Below, piece by piece: positions 9,991 to 18,686 of a stretch of DNA of 60,513 nucleotides (positions are counted from its first letter, which is position 1; every line of letters begins with the position of its first letter). The notes beneath the pieces are model-generated. The model was not told where the DNA came from and ran no database searches. It worked only from the letters and a program-made list of their open reading frames with translations. Made by a program: the position numbers and the translations under genes. Source of the stretch: Nitrosomonas sp. Nm51 (lineage in GTDB: Bacteria > Pseudomonadota > Gammaproteobacteria > Burkholderiales > Nitrosomonadaceae); assembly GCF_900111165.1 (NCBI RefSeq), contig NZ_FOGH01000015.1, positions 1 through 60,513 on the forward strand, written 5' to 3'.

Positions 9991-10309
9991 ACCAAAAAAT
10001 AACGCGGCGTGCTGCCGAGCAATCAGCCTTGTTGAATTTTGTAGCCCGTGGCGGCGTCTTCGAAGTAAATATCCGATTTCAGATACGGATGAACGCCAAA
10101 ATCGTGGCTGTCTATCCGGGCAAACGGATTGCAGGGACTCTGATCATTGGTATTGAACCACAGCTTGCACGTCAGCATGGTGGCACGGTTGATCGGGTAT
10201 TAGTCCGTGATCGCGCTGGCACCGCTTGCCGGGTTAAAACGATCCAGCGCGCCGTCAACATTAAATACACTGTAGTCCGCGCCTTCCAGTACAAAGGGAT
10301 TCAGCGCCG
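9991..10309 (-). pseudogene. decayed fragment of a second RTX lipase
   Basis: 319 bp closely match 7993-8313 inside the intact lipase gene, in the same orientation. In the lipase frame one recognises RYFFGSDA-like, GYKIQQG, DIYFEDAAT, FGVHPYL, ARIDSHDF, WFNTNDQ and GADYSVFNVDGALDRFNP. Differences include at least one single-base deletion in the run after 9993, a stop replacing the residue after KIQQG, and a TAA at 10200-10202 where the intact gene has a glutamine codon after ISD. It has no start and no flanking lipase sequence, so it is a relic of a paralogue or of a partial duplication. Confidence 0.9.
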
Positions 10310-10957
10310 CCTCAGTTTGAATCACGACCTGCACTCCAAGCTGGCAACCCAATCCGGCAATGATGGAAAAACCTTCTGAACCGCGTATATTCCGGATATT
10401 GTTGGGCGGTATACTGCCTATACCGAACAAACCGCCTACGCATCTGCAAGATGGCTCAGTAAACCACCCGCCAGCAGGTCGCCGGCAAGACCTGTCTCAT
10501 CGGTATGCAGCCAAAGGAGGCGATCAAGCTATATCAATCAGACTACCGGTCTGCTTTCGTTCAGACTTATTATTAGGGGGTGTCGTCACGTGCTATGTGC
10601 AATAATTCTGTTTATTTTTCGGACAAAGGGGTCAAGTTTTTGTACCGCAGGACATGCCTGAGCATATTCAAGGCGCAAAAACAACGAATACGGCCTGTTA
10701 ATTGTACTGATCCACACAAATAATCACAAAACACAAAAATATTTTCATTGGTATCGACACTTCCAGATGTTTGTGTAACCATCTGTCCACAAGATTGGAC
10801 CGGTTTTTCTTGGCAGGCGGAAATCCAGAAGCCGCCAGCGCAAGAGACATGGGTAAAAAATTGAAGCGAATAGAGTGCTTGACACAAGCAATGATAAAAT
10901 CCAAACATTTTTTCATTTTCCAAAACAGGAATAAATCAAACAATGATCCCAAAATCC
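10310..10957. other. gene-poor spacer between lipase relic and right direct repeat
   Basis: About 650 bp, AT-rich in its second half. Short open frames exist on both strands but none shows a credible ribosome site, domain or natural composition. The first ~300 bp may be further decayed coding or transposon sequence; I could not identify it. Confidence 0.5.
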
Positions 10958-11181
10958 TCAGTTGACCGCTACAACTATGGCCAATCTTATAAAATAAAAC
11001 TAATATTTCTCTATACGCTACTCACCAAAAGGGTGGGCCACGCTATGATGCTTATAGCACACTGTTCTTTCTTTTTTGCTGCGTTGCAATTCGTTGCAAT
11101 AACGCGCTATTACGCCTCATTGCGCCTTGCCAAAAAGAAAGAACAGTGCACTCTAAACATCATCCAACTAAGGATTCTAGG
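10958..11181. repeat. 224-bp direct repeat, right copy, leader of the PTS EIIA gene
   Basis: Near-identical to 795-1018 in direct orientation. The long hairpin arms 11060-11076 and 11132-11148 pair perfectly over 17 bp. Compared with the left copy, a C-G pair has become T-A on both arms and a T-G wobble has become T-A, so the pairing is kept although the sequence changed. The copy ends at the base before ATG 11182, so it forms the promoter/5' leader of the PTS genes and holds their ribosome site region (CTAAGG). Confidence 0.85.
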
Positions 11182-11586
11182 ATGATTGGAATACTTGTGG
11201 TAACGCATGAGCACCTGGGCGAGCACATGGTTCGCTGTGCCCGCCATGTTCTCGGAGAAAAGCCGGAACAATTACAATCTCTGGGTGTTTTTGTCGAGAA
11301 CGATCCTGATAACGTATTGATCAACATGCGCACACTGGCACAACAACTTGATGCGGGTGATGGCGTGCTGATTCTCTGCGATATTCTGGGGGCGACGCCG
11401 TGTAATATCGCTAGCCGGCTGGTTCAGCGTGATCAAATTGCCTGCATCACAGGCATTAACCTGCCGATGTTGATAAGGGCGCTGACTTACCGTAATGAAA
11501 CGCTGGCCACTGCAGTTAGCAAGACACTAAGTGGCGGTAAGGATGGCGTCGTTGAAATTTCTCCAGGAAACCGGTATGCGGCTTAA
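11182..11586 (+). CDS. PTS EIIA component, mannose/fructose family
   Basis: 134 residues, start ATG 11182 directly after the direct repeat. The beginning MIGILVVTHEHLGEHMVRCA is the EIIA-Man fold with the phospho-accepting histidine H9 (VVTHEHLGE). The central DGVLILCDILGATPCNIASR matches the family's conserved DxxGGTPxN-like segment. EIIA receives phosphate from HPr; in betaproteobacteria such EIIA-HPr-EI clusters usually lack sugar permeases and serve regulation. It overlaps ptsH by 11 bp, which implies translational coupling. Confidence 0.9.
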   Translation: MIGILVVTHEHLGEHMVRCARHVLGEKPEQLQSLGVFVENDPDNVLINMRTLAQQLDAGDGVLILCDILGATPCNIASRLVQRDQIACITGINLPMLIRALTYRNETLATAVSKTLSGGKDGVVEISPGNRYAA

Positions 11587-11845
11587 AGAAGTTGAAATTG
11601 CGAACAAACTGGGACTGCATGCCCGCGCATCCGCAAAACTGACAAAACTGGCCAGCCAGTATCCATGCGAAGTCTGGATAACGGGCAACAACCGCCGCGT
11701 CAATGCAAAAAGTATCATGGGCGTAATGACACTGGCCGCCAGTAAAGGTACAAGCATACAGATTGAAACTGCGGGCGAGAAAGAAATCGAAGCTCTAGAC
11801 GCGCTCGTCGCATTAATCGAAAATTATTTTGGAGAAGGGGAATGA
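11576..11845 (+). CDS. ptsH: phosphocarrier protein HPr
   Basis: 89 residues from ATG 11576, which lies inside the 3' end of the EIIA gene behind CAGGAAAC; the longer open frame upstream is only overlap. The active-site segment NKLGLHARAS places the phospho-histidine at H15, and AKSIMGVM places the regulatory serine at S46, both at the positions standard for HPr. The protein takes phosphate from EI and hands it to EIIA. The S46 site suggests control by an HPr kinase, which is not in this window. Stop overlaps the start of ptsI by 4 bp. Confidence 0.96.
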   Translation: MRLKEVEIANKLGLHARASAKLTKLASQYPCEVWITGNNRRVNAKSIMGVMTLAASKGTSIQIETAGEKEIEALDALVALIENYFGEGE

Positions 11846-13569
11846 GCTTTATCCTGCACGGTATCGGTGTGTCCGGCGGCATTGCAATCGGGCATGCGCA
11901 TCTAACGGCCGCCGCTACGCTTGAAGTGATGCATTACCTGATTCCAAAAAATCAGATCAACAAAGAAATCAAACGGCTTGATCAGGCTTTTGCAACCGTG
12001 CGGGCGGAGTTCGAAGCGTTACAATCATCCGTGACTAACGGACCGGCTCTAGCAGAATTCAGCGCATTTCTGGAACTACACCACATGATTCTGGACGACC
12101 CGACACTCGCTGAGGCGGCACGCGGCATTATTGCACAAACGCAATGTAATGCGGAATGGGCGCTGACCCAGCAAAAAGATGCATTACTGGCGCAGTTTGA
12201 AGCGATTGACGATGCGTATTTACGAGAACGCAAAACCGACGTCGAGCAAGTCGTCAAACGGATACTCAAAGCACTGCTCGGATATCCCGGTTATCATCCG
12301 CCTCCGTCCAAGCATCTGGGCGACCATATCCTGGTGGCGCATGATTTGAGCCCAGCGGATATCATGCAGTACAAGCCACATCAGTTTATCGCTTTTTTAA
12401 CGGATATGGGCAGCCTGACATCGCACACCGCCATTGTTGCACGCAGTCTAAATATACCCTCGGTCGTCGCCCTGCACCATGCGCATCAGCTGATTCTGGA
12501 AGGCGACAGTCTGATTGTCGACGGCAATTTAGGCGTCATCATTGTCAACCCGGACAAATATGTCCTGGACGAATACCGTTTGCGGCAGAGCCAGCTGGAA
12601 CTGGAAAAACAAAAGCTCAAACGACTAAAAAACGTTAAGGCAGTTACGCTGGACGGCACCGGAATCGATTTGCTCGCCAATATTGAACTGCCCGGCGACC
12701 TGGAGCAGGTTAAGGAAAATGGTGCGACCGGGATCGGTCTTTTCCGCAGCGAATTCCTGTTTCTGAACCGTGACGATCTTCCCGGCGAGGAAGAACAGTT
12801 CGAAGCCTACCGTGCTGTAGCCACAGAAATGAATGGAAAACCCGTGACAATCCGCACATTTGATCTCGGCGCAGATAAAAATCTGAAACATACCACTCAG
12901 ATCACAGCAAATCCTGCACTGGGGCTGCGCGCTATTCGCCTGAGCCTCTCCGAGCCGCAAATGTTTCATACGCAGCTGCGGGCAATTCTACGCGCTTCCT
13001 TATACGGACAGATCAAGATTCTGATCCCAATGCTGTCGAATGTCACAGAAGTTTTTCAGACATTGCTCTTGATCGATCGCGCCAAGCAAGCCCTGCACAA
13101 CGATGGCATCGATTTTGACGAACATATTCAAATCGGCGGCATGATTGAAGTTCCAGCAGCTGCTCTCAGCCTGGAGGCTTTTCTGCAAAAACTGGATTTC
13201 TTATCAATAGGCACCAACGATCTGATCCAGTATACGCTGGCAGTAGACCGGGTCGACGACACTGTGGCGTATTTGTACGACCCGTTTCATCCAGCGGTAC
13301 TATGGCTGATATCGCGCGTCATTCAAATGGCCAACCGCTTGAAAAAACCCGTGTCGATCTGTGGCGAGATGGCAGGCGACATTCAGTTTACGCGCCTGTT
13401 ACTGGGCATTGGACTGACGCAGTTTTCCATGTATCCGGCACAAATATTGGTGGTTAAGAATGAAATTCTCAAAAGCAATCTACCCGACATTACGCCGCTC
13501 GCACACAAAATTATCCGCACCATACATCCTGAGAAAATGCACGACCTTTTAGCCAAACTTAATAGCTAG
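11842..13569 (+). CDS. ptsI: PTS enzyme I (phosphoenolpyruvate-protein phosphotransferase)
   Basis: 575 residues, normal length for EI. The N-terminal HPr-binding helical domain is followed by the phospho-histidine domain with GSLTSHTAIVARSLNIPSV (H195), then the PEP-binding TIM barrel with GIGLFRSEFLFL, IRTFDLGADK and the C-terminal GTNDLIQYTLAVDR and CGEMAGD segments. It uses PEP to phosphorylate itself and then HPr. It is the last gene of the EIIA-HPr-EI operon (4-bp overlap with ptsH) and is followed 15 bp later by a MITE-like repeat that may serve as terminator. No EIIB/EIIC gene is adjacent, so a regulatory rather than sugar-transport role is likely. Confidence 0.97.
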   Translation: MSFILHGIGVSGGIAIGHAHLTAAATLEVMHYLIPKNQINKEIKRLDQAFATVRAEFEALQSSVTNGPALAEFSAFLELHHMILDDPTLAEAARGIIAQTQCNAEWALTQQKDALLAQFEAIDDAYLRERKTDVEQVVKRILKALLGYPGYHPPPSKHLGDHILVAHDLSPADIMQYKPHQFIAFLTDMGSLTSHTAIVARSLNIPSVVALHHAHQLILEGDSLIVDGNLGVIIVNPDKYVLDEYRLRQSQLELEKQKLKRLKNVKAVTLDGTGIDLLANIELPGDLEQVKENGATGIGLFRSEFLFLNRDDLPGEEEQFEAYRAVATEMNGKPVTIRTFDLGADKNLKHTTQITANPALGLRAIRLSLSEPQMFHTQLRAILRASLYGQIKILIPMLSNVTEVFQTLLLIDRAKQALHNDGIDFDEHIQIGGMIEVPAAALSLEAFLQKLDFLSIGTNDLIQYTLAVDRVDDTVAYLYDPFHPAVLWLISRVIQMANRLKKPVSICGEMAGDIQFTRLLLGIGLTQFSMYPAQILVVKNEILKSNLPDITPLAHKIIRTIHPEKMHDLLAKLNS

Positions 13570-13584
13570 GCGGACTCATTTCAG

Positions 13585-13751
13585 CTAAGGAGCTGCGAAT
13601 AAATAAGTGTGACAATCGGGCGCGTCTGGCGGGATGCAATGCAAGGCGGGAGAATGAGTCATAGCTCAAGCTATGGCGGCGGCGAACAACGCCGCAGTGC
13701 GCCCGCCAGATGCGATCCGGGTGTTACAGTTACTTATGAACGACTCCTAAG
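13585..13751 (+). repeat. MITE-like dispersed repeat, family 1, copy B
   Basis: The ends are imperfect inverted repeats: CTAAGGAG..GCGAATAAATAA at the left, and at the right the complement of CTTAGGAGTCGTTCATAAG. The core carries a small hairpin around AGCTcaAGCT and GC-rich segments. The reverse complement of copy A (1644-1825) matches it closely over the first ~120 bp. It begins 15 bp after the ptsI stop. The remaining ~150 bp before metX is AT-rich and shows no gene; a short open frame across the repeat is not considered real. Confidence 0.75.
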
Positions 13752-13901
13752 CACAGCATTATTATTTACGCAAACCGCGCACGCATGGAATCTGGCGCCA
13801 CTCCATCGATGAACACTGGAATACTGTCTAGTTCCATTTTTTGACGATATAATGATCAATTTTCATCTGATCGTCCTTTTTTGGATTTTTTTAATTTTTA
13901 A

Positions 13902-15029
13902 ATGCCCGATTCAAACGCAACAGGTATCGTTACACCGCAATATGTACATATCGACAAACCGCTCAAATTGAAAAGCGGTGCGGTCATCAGCAGTTATAAC
14001 CTGGTATATGAAACCTATGGCACACTCAACACAGATCATTCAAACGCCGTTCTCGTGTGCCATGCACTCTCGGGCAACCATCATGTAGCCGGCATTTATG
14101 AGGACAAGCCAAAAAGCACCGGATGGTGGGACAATATGGTCGGACCGGGCAAGCCCATCGATACAGATAAATTCTTCGTCATCGGCATGAACAATCTGGG
14201 CGGCTGTCACGGCTCTACCGGACCAGCCAGTATTGACGCCAGAACGGGCAGGCATTACGGCGCAAATTTTCCATTTGTCACCGTTGAAGATTGGGTCGAA
14301 ACCCAGGCGCAGCTCGCGGAACATCTTGGCATTCATCAATTTGCCGCTGTTGTTGGCGGCAGCCTGGGCGGCATGCAGGCGCTGCAATGGACGCTCGATT
14401 ATCCCGATAAAATACGCCATGCGCTGGTTATTGCTGCTGCAGCAAAACTCACTGCCCAGAATATTGCGTTTAACGATGTCGCCCGTCAGGCGATACTTAC
14501 GGACCAGGATTTTTACGGCGGCGATTATTATTCGTACAATACCCTGCCTCGGCGCGGACTGCGTCTGGCACGCATGCTGGGACATATTACTTATCTTTCG
14601 GATCATTCAATGGCATCCAAATTCGGGCGCGAACTCAGAGACGGCAAGTTTTCGTTCGGTTATGATGTTGAATTCGAGATCGAATCGTACCTGCGTTACC
14701 AGGGAGACAAGTTTACCGATCTGTTCGATGCCAACAGCTACCTGCTGATGACCAAGGCACTTGATTACTTTGATCCGGCCAACGCTTATAACGGCGATCT
14801 GAGCGCCGCACTCAAAGCAGCAGAAGCCGATTTTCTGGTATTGTCCTTTACCACAGACTGGCGTTTTTCTCCGGAACGTTCGCGCGATATTGTCAAAGCA
14901 CTGCTCGATAACAACATTAACGTCAGTTACGGCGAAATCACATCAACGCACGGACATGACTCTTTTTTAATGAACGACGCCTATTATCATCAACTGGTGC
15001 GGGCGTATATGAAAAATATCGAGGTTTAA
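13902..15029 (+). CDS. metX: homoserine O-acyltransferase
   Basis: 375 residues, the usual MetX length. It is an alpha/beta hydrolase fold enzyme with the nucleophile elbow GGSLGGMQ (S154), an aspartate at D319 in [10 protein letters not shown] and the histidine H352 in HGHDSFL, which together form the catalytic triad. It also has the family segments [11 protein letters not shown] and GGCHGSTGP. It activates homoserine at the start of methionine synthesis by transferring an acyl group from CoA; whether acetyl or succinyl is used cannot be read reliably from the sequence. It is followed 15 bp later by metW, the usual partner. Confidence 0.95.
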   Translation: MPDSNATGIVTPQYVHIDKPLKLKSGAVISSYNLVYETYGTLNTDHSNAVLVCHALSGNHHVAGIYEDKPKSTGWWDNMVGPGKPIDTDKFFVIGMNNLGGCHGSTGPASIDARTGRHYGANFPFVTVEDWVETQAQLAEHLGIHQFAAVVGGSLGGMQALQWTLDYPDKIRHALVIAAAAKLTAQNIAFNDVARQAILTDQDFYGGDYYSYNTLPRRGLRLARMLGHITYLSDHSMASKFGRELRDGKFSFGYDVEFEIESYLRYQGDKFTDLFDANSYLLMTKALDYFDPANAYNGDLSAALKAAEADFLVLSFTTDWRFSPERSRDIVKALLDNNINVSYGEITSTHGHDSFLMNDAYYHQLVRAYMKNIEV

Positions 15030-15044
15030 TAACGAATCGACATC

Positions 15045-15662
15045 ATGGCTACAAGCGCAACAACACACTCTGCAACTGTCGCATGGCGGCCCGATTTTGC
15101 CGCAATCGCTAACTGGATTCAGCCGGGTTCTAAAATTCTCGACCTTGGCTGCGGCGACGGTTCGCTGCTCAAGTATTTGTATCAGGAACGCAATATTTTC
15201 GGCTATGGCGTCGAAATTGACGACCAGAATGTTCTGGGTTGCCTGAAAAACGGTATCAATGTGATTCAGAATGACCTGGAATCCGGTTTATCGAGCTTTG
15301 CCACTGGTTCATTCGATTATGTCATTCTGTCGCAGACCCTGCAGGCCATGAAACATACCGCCGAAATTATCCAGGAAATGCTGCGCGTTGGCAGGGAAGG
15401 CATTGTATCTTTTCCCAATTTCGGCTACTGGAGAAACCGCATGCAGGTTATCCGCGGGCATATGCCCGTTTCGGAATCGTTGCCATACCACTGGTATGAC
15501 ACGCCCAACATTCACCTGTGCACACTTGGCGATTTTGAAGAGCTTTGCCGCGAATGCGATGCGAAAATTCTCGAACGCCGCGTGATGAACAAAGACCGCC
15601 AAATCGAATTGCTGCCAAATTTAATGGGAAAACTGGCATTCTACCGGTTTGAGCGGAAATAG
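15045..15662 (+). CDS. metW: MetW, methionine biosynthesis partner protein
   Basis: 205 residues. The class I SAM-methyltransferase fold is shown by ILDLGCGDGSLL (residues ~31-42), followed by GVEIDDQNV and the FDYVILSQTLQ segment. MetW is nearly always encoded right after metX, as here, and is needed with it for homoserine acylation in several proteobacteria; it is not known to be a conventional methyltransferase. Start ATG 15045 is the first in frame. The gene converges on ampG with a 78-bp gap. Confidence 0.94.
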   Translation: MATSATTHSATVAWRPDFAAIANWIQPGSKILDLGCGDGSLLKYLYQERNIFGYGVEIDDQNVLGCLKNGINVIQNDLESGLSSFATGSFDYVILSQTLQAMKHTAEIIQEMLRVGREGIVSFPNFGYWRNRMQVIRGHMPVSESLPYHWYDTPNIHLCTLGDFEELCRECDAKILERRVMNKDRQIELLPNLMGKLAFYRFERK

Positions 15663-15740
15663 ATATTAAAACTAATTACAGCACATTGCTGCATAATATC
15701 CCGGTCGCTGTCTCAGGCAATATCATATAGAAATAGAGCG

Positions 15741-17162
15741 CTAAGTATGTGATTTGGTGCCGGACTCATTTGGCGATACTGATGTTTTTTTTTCAGACGC
15801 TTCAAATTTCGCCTTTCCGGCCAGTCTGACCAGCAGGAGTACAGGCACACCCAGCAATGCCGTGGCGATAAAAAAGCTCTCGTAACCATACGCATCGACA
15901 AACTGACCGCTGAACCCCGCGACAAACTTCGGTAACAACAGCATCACCGAGCTGAACAATGCATATTGCGTAGCCGAGTATGCGGAATTGGTCAAACCCG
16001 ACAAATAAGCGATGAATGCACTGGAGGCAATGCCGGCAGACAGGTTATCCGCCGATATGGTAAAAACCAGGCCACTGACATCATGACCGCGTCCCGCAAG
16101 CCAGACAAACAGCAGATTGGTCGCCGCCGACAACACTGCACCGATAAACAGCGTGCGCATGATCCCGATCTGTGCAATCAGCAATCCACCCACAGCCGCA
16201 CCCAGAACAGTCATCAACACGCCGTACACCTTAGAGACAGCAGCCACTTCATCTTTGGTATACCCCATGTCGACATAGAACGGATTACTCATCACACCCA
16301 TTACGACATCGGATATACGGTACAGCGCGATCAGCGCGAGAATCAGCAGTGCCTGTCCGCCGTGACGTACAATGAAGTCCCTGAACGGTGCGATCAGGGC
16401 ACCATACAGCCACACCAGTATGCGGGTCATTCGGGCATCCAGATGCCAATTGATAATCACTCGCTGAGCGTATTGCTCGTTTTCAGACAGCAGCGTGTTT
16501 ACCGGCACACTCGGTTCGCGGATAATCAATGTCGTTACGATACCGACGCTCATACAGCACGCCATGACCAGATAAGCAAAACGCCAGGGCATATAATCAT
16601 AACTGGCGGCAGAAGAATCCACGGCTGCGGCTATCCACAAAACACCGGCGGATGCCAGAATCATCGCCACCCGATACCCGGCCTGATAAGTTGCGGCCAT
16701 GGCTCCCTGCAGTTCCAGTGCAACCGCTTCGATGCGATAGGCATCGAGCGCAATATCCTGTGTCGCGGACGCAAATGCAACCGCCAGCGCAAAGAAAACC
16801 ATGTGTGACAGGTCGACGGCAGGATCGGTCAACGCCATTCCGACCAGCGCCAGCAAAATAATGCACTGCGACAGCAACAGCCAGGCGCGCCGCCGGCCCA
16901 GTAGACGGGTCAGCACCGGCAGCGGCATACGGTCAACCAGAGGCGACCACAGCCATTTGAAACTGTATGCCAGTCCAATCCAGCTCAAATGACCGATTGT
17001 CGTGCGGTCAATACCTGCCTCGCGCAGCCAGAACGACAAGGTGCCGAGAATCAGCAGCAACGGCAGCCCGGCCGAGAAACCCAGCGACAGCATTCCCAGT
17101 ACCCGTGGATGGGCATAAATGCTGAGTGTATCAATCCAGCTGGCTTTTCCGGCGGGTTTCAT
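15741..17162 (-). CDS. ampG: AmpG-type muropeptide permease (MFS)
   Basis: 473 residues, start ATG 17162, whose codon overlaps the TGA of xth (TGATG), so the two are translationally coupled. The N-terminus LGMLSLGFSAGLPLLLILGT and the following SFWLREAGIDRTTIG are typical of AmpG, and about a dozen hydrophobic segments span the protein. AmpG imports anhydro-muropeptides (GlcNAc-anhydroMurNAc peptides) from the periplasm for cell-wall recycling in the inner membrane. The C-terminal ~20 residues are charged and variable. A related MFS function cannot be ruled out, but length and N-terminus fit AmpG well. Confidence 0.88.
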   Translation of the reverse strand: MKPAGKASWIDTLSIYAHPRVLGMLSLGFSAGLPLLLILGTLSFWLREAGIDRTTIGHLSWIGLAYSFKWLWSPLVDRMPLPVLTRLLGRRRAWLLLSQCIILLALVGMALTDPAVDLSHMVFFALAVAFASATQDIALDAYRIEAVALELQGAMAATYQAGYRVAMILASAGVLWIAAAVDSSAASYDYMPWRFAYLVMACCMSVGIVTTLIIREPSVPVNTLLSENEQYAQRVIINWHLDARMTRILVWLYGALIAPFRDFIVRHGGQALLILALIALYRISDVVMGVMSNPFYVDMGYTKDEVAAVSKVYGVLMTVLGAAVGGLLIAQIGIMRTLFIGAVLSAATNLLFVWLAGRGHDVSGLVFTISADNLSAGIASSAFIAYLSGLTNSAYSATQYALFSSVMLLLPKFVAGFSGQFVDAYGYESFFIATALLGVPVLLLVRLAGKAKFEASEKKTSVSPNESGTKSHT

Positions 17163-17932
17163 CAAAGTGCGTCGTAATGGATAATCAAAGGTGCATGGTC
17201 CGAGAATCGCGATTCCTTATAAATTCCGGCTCCAATCGCCTTTTCGGCAACATTAGGCGTGGCAATCTGATAATCGATGCGCCAGCCGACATTGTTGGCC
17301 CATGCCTGACCTCGGTTCGACCACCAGGTATACTGGTCCGGCGCCGGATTCAGTCTGCGAAATACATCTACGTAACCGATCTCGTCGAAAACACGCGTTA
17401 GCCACTCGCGCTCTTCGGGCAGAAACCCGGAATTTTTCCGATTAGCGCGCCAGTTTTTCAAATCGATTTCTTTGTGCGCAATATTCCAGTCGCCGCATAA
17501 AATAATATCGCGCCCGCTATTGATCATATCCTGCAGAAACGGGTAAAACCTGTCCAGAAAGAAAAACTTGGAAGCCTGCCGGTGATCGCCACTCGAGCCG
17601 GACGGCAGATACAGCGAGATGACGCTCAAATTACCGAAATCGGCCTGCAGGAAGCGGCCTTCCCGGTCAATTTCATCGATGCCGATACCTTCGACAATAT
17701 TGTCCGGCTTGACACGGCTATAGATGCCCACACCGCTATAGCCTTTTCTCTGCGCGCAATGAAAATAGCCATGATAGCCGCCGGGTGCGATTATTTCATC
17801 ACTTAAATCGGAGACCTGCGCCTTAAGCTCCTGCAAGCATACGATATCAGCCGCCTGTTGCGCCAGCCACCGGTAAAAACCCTTTCTGGCGGCAGCGCGC
17901 ACACCGTTAACATTCAGCGTTATAATCTGCAT
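17162..17932 (-). CDS. xth: exodeoxyribonuclease III
   Basis: 256 residues. Motifs of the ExoIII/AP-endonuclease family are present in order: NVNGVRAA (7-14), CLQELKAQ with metal-binding E35, VISLYLPSG, CGDWNIAH, WWSNRGQAWANNVGWRIDYQ and the C-terminal SDHAPLIIHY containing the catalytic aspartate-histidine pair. The enzyme cuts at abasic sites and degrades 3' ends during base-excision repair. It heads a two-gene unit with ampG and is divergent from pyrE; only about 19 bp separate the two start codons, so promoters must extend into the opposite coding regions. Confidence 0.95.
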   Translation of the reverse strand: MQIITLNVNGVRAAARKGFYRWLAQQAADIVCLQELKAQVSDLSDEIIAPGGYHGYFHCAQRKGYSGVGIYSRVKPDNIVEGIGIDEIDREGRFLQADFGNLSVISLYLPSGSSGDHRQASKFFFLDRFYPFLQDMINSGRDIILCGDWNIAHKEIDLKNWRANRKNSGFLPEEREWLTRVFDEIGYVDVFRRLNPAPDQYTWWSNRGQAWANNVGWRIDYQIATPNVAEKAIGAGIYKESRFSDHAPLIIHYDAL

Positions 17933-17951
17933 TTATTTATTGTATCGAATC

Positions 17952-18593
17952 ATGTCCGACTTCAGGCAAGCATTTATCGAATTTGCAATTGCGCGCAAGG
18001 TACTATGTTTTGGCGAATATAAAACCAAGGCCGGGCGTCTGTCGCCCTACTTCTTTAATGCGGGCCTGTTTAATGACGGTGACGCCTTACGGCGGCTGGG
18101 ACAATTTTACGCGAAAGCGATACTAGCTGCCGAAGTTCCTTTCGATATGCTGTTTGGTCCGGCCTATAAAGGTATTCCACTGGTCAGCACAATTGCCATA
18201 GCGCTGGCCGAAACGGGTCATAATCGTCCATTTTGTTTCAACCGCAAGGAAATCAAAGATCATGGCGAAGGCGGCGTGCAGGTCGGCGCGCCGCTCAAAG
18301 GCAAAGTCCTGATTGTCGACGACGTCATTTCAGCCGGTACATCGGTGCGCGAATCTGTCAATTTGATTTCAAATGCGCATGCAACACCTTGTGGAGTTGC
18401 TATCGCGCTTGATCGTATGGAGCGCGGTACCGGCGCGCTTTCAGCAGTCCAGGAAGTCAGTCGGACATATAACATACCCGTCATCAGTATTATCAATCTA
18501 GACGATCTGACCGATTATCTTCAGTCAAACAATGAATATACACACGACTTTGAAGCCGTAGCGCAATACCGGCAGCGATACGGCGTTATGTAG
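17952..18593 (+). CDS. pyrE: orotate phosphoribosyltransferase
   Basis: 213 residues when started at ATG 17952 (MSDFRQAFIEFAI); a TTG 12 bp upstream is also in frame, but 213 residues is the standard length. The PRPP-binding loop VLIVDDVISAGTS carries the acidic pair D123-D124, and FGPAYKGIPLVS is the conserved flexible region. It converts orotate and PRPP to OMP in pyrimidine synthesis. It stands alone on the plus strand, divergent from xth. Confidence 0.96.
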   Translation: MSDFRQAFIEFAIARKVLCFGEYKTKAGRLSPYFFNAGLFNDGDALRRLGQFYAKAILAAEVPFDMLFGPAYKGIPLVSTIAIALAETGHNRPFCFNRKEIKDHGEGGVQVGAPLKGKVLIVDDVISAGTSVRESVNLISNAHATPCGVAIALDRMERGTGALSAVQEVSRTYNIPVISIINLDDLTDYLQSNNEYTHDFEAVAQYRQRYGVM

Positions 18594-18686
18594 AAGCAGT
18601 TCTTGGTATCCGGCACCAGACTTTGCACGCACCCCAAGCGGCACTCGCACTACCACGCTGCTTGATTGTTCATCGGAAACCGGATT

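Noticed and set aside
13609..13812. 67-codon plus-strand frame after ptsI
   Set aside because: It runs through the MITE-like repeat and has no start site of quality.
14040..14606. 188-codon minus-strand frame opposite metX
   Set aside because: Antisense shadow of a conserved enzyme gene.
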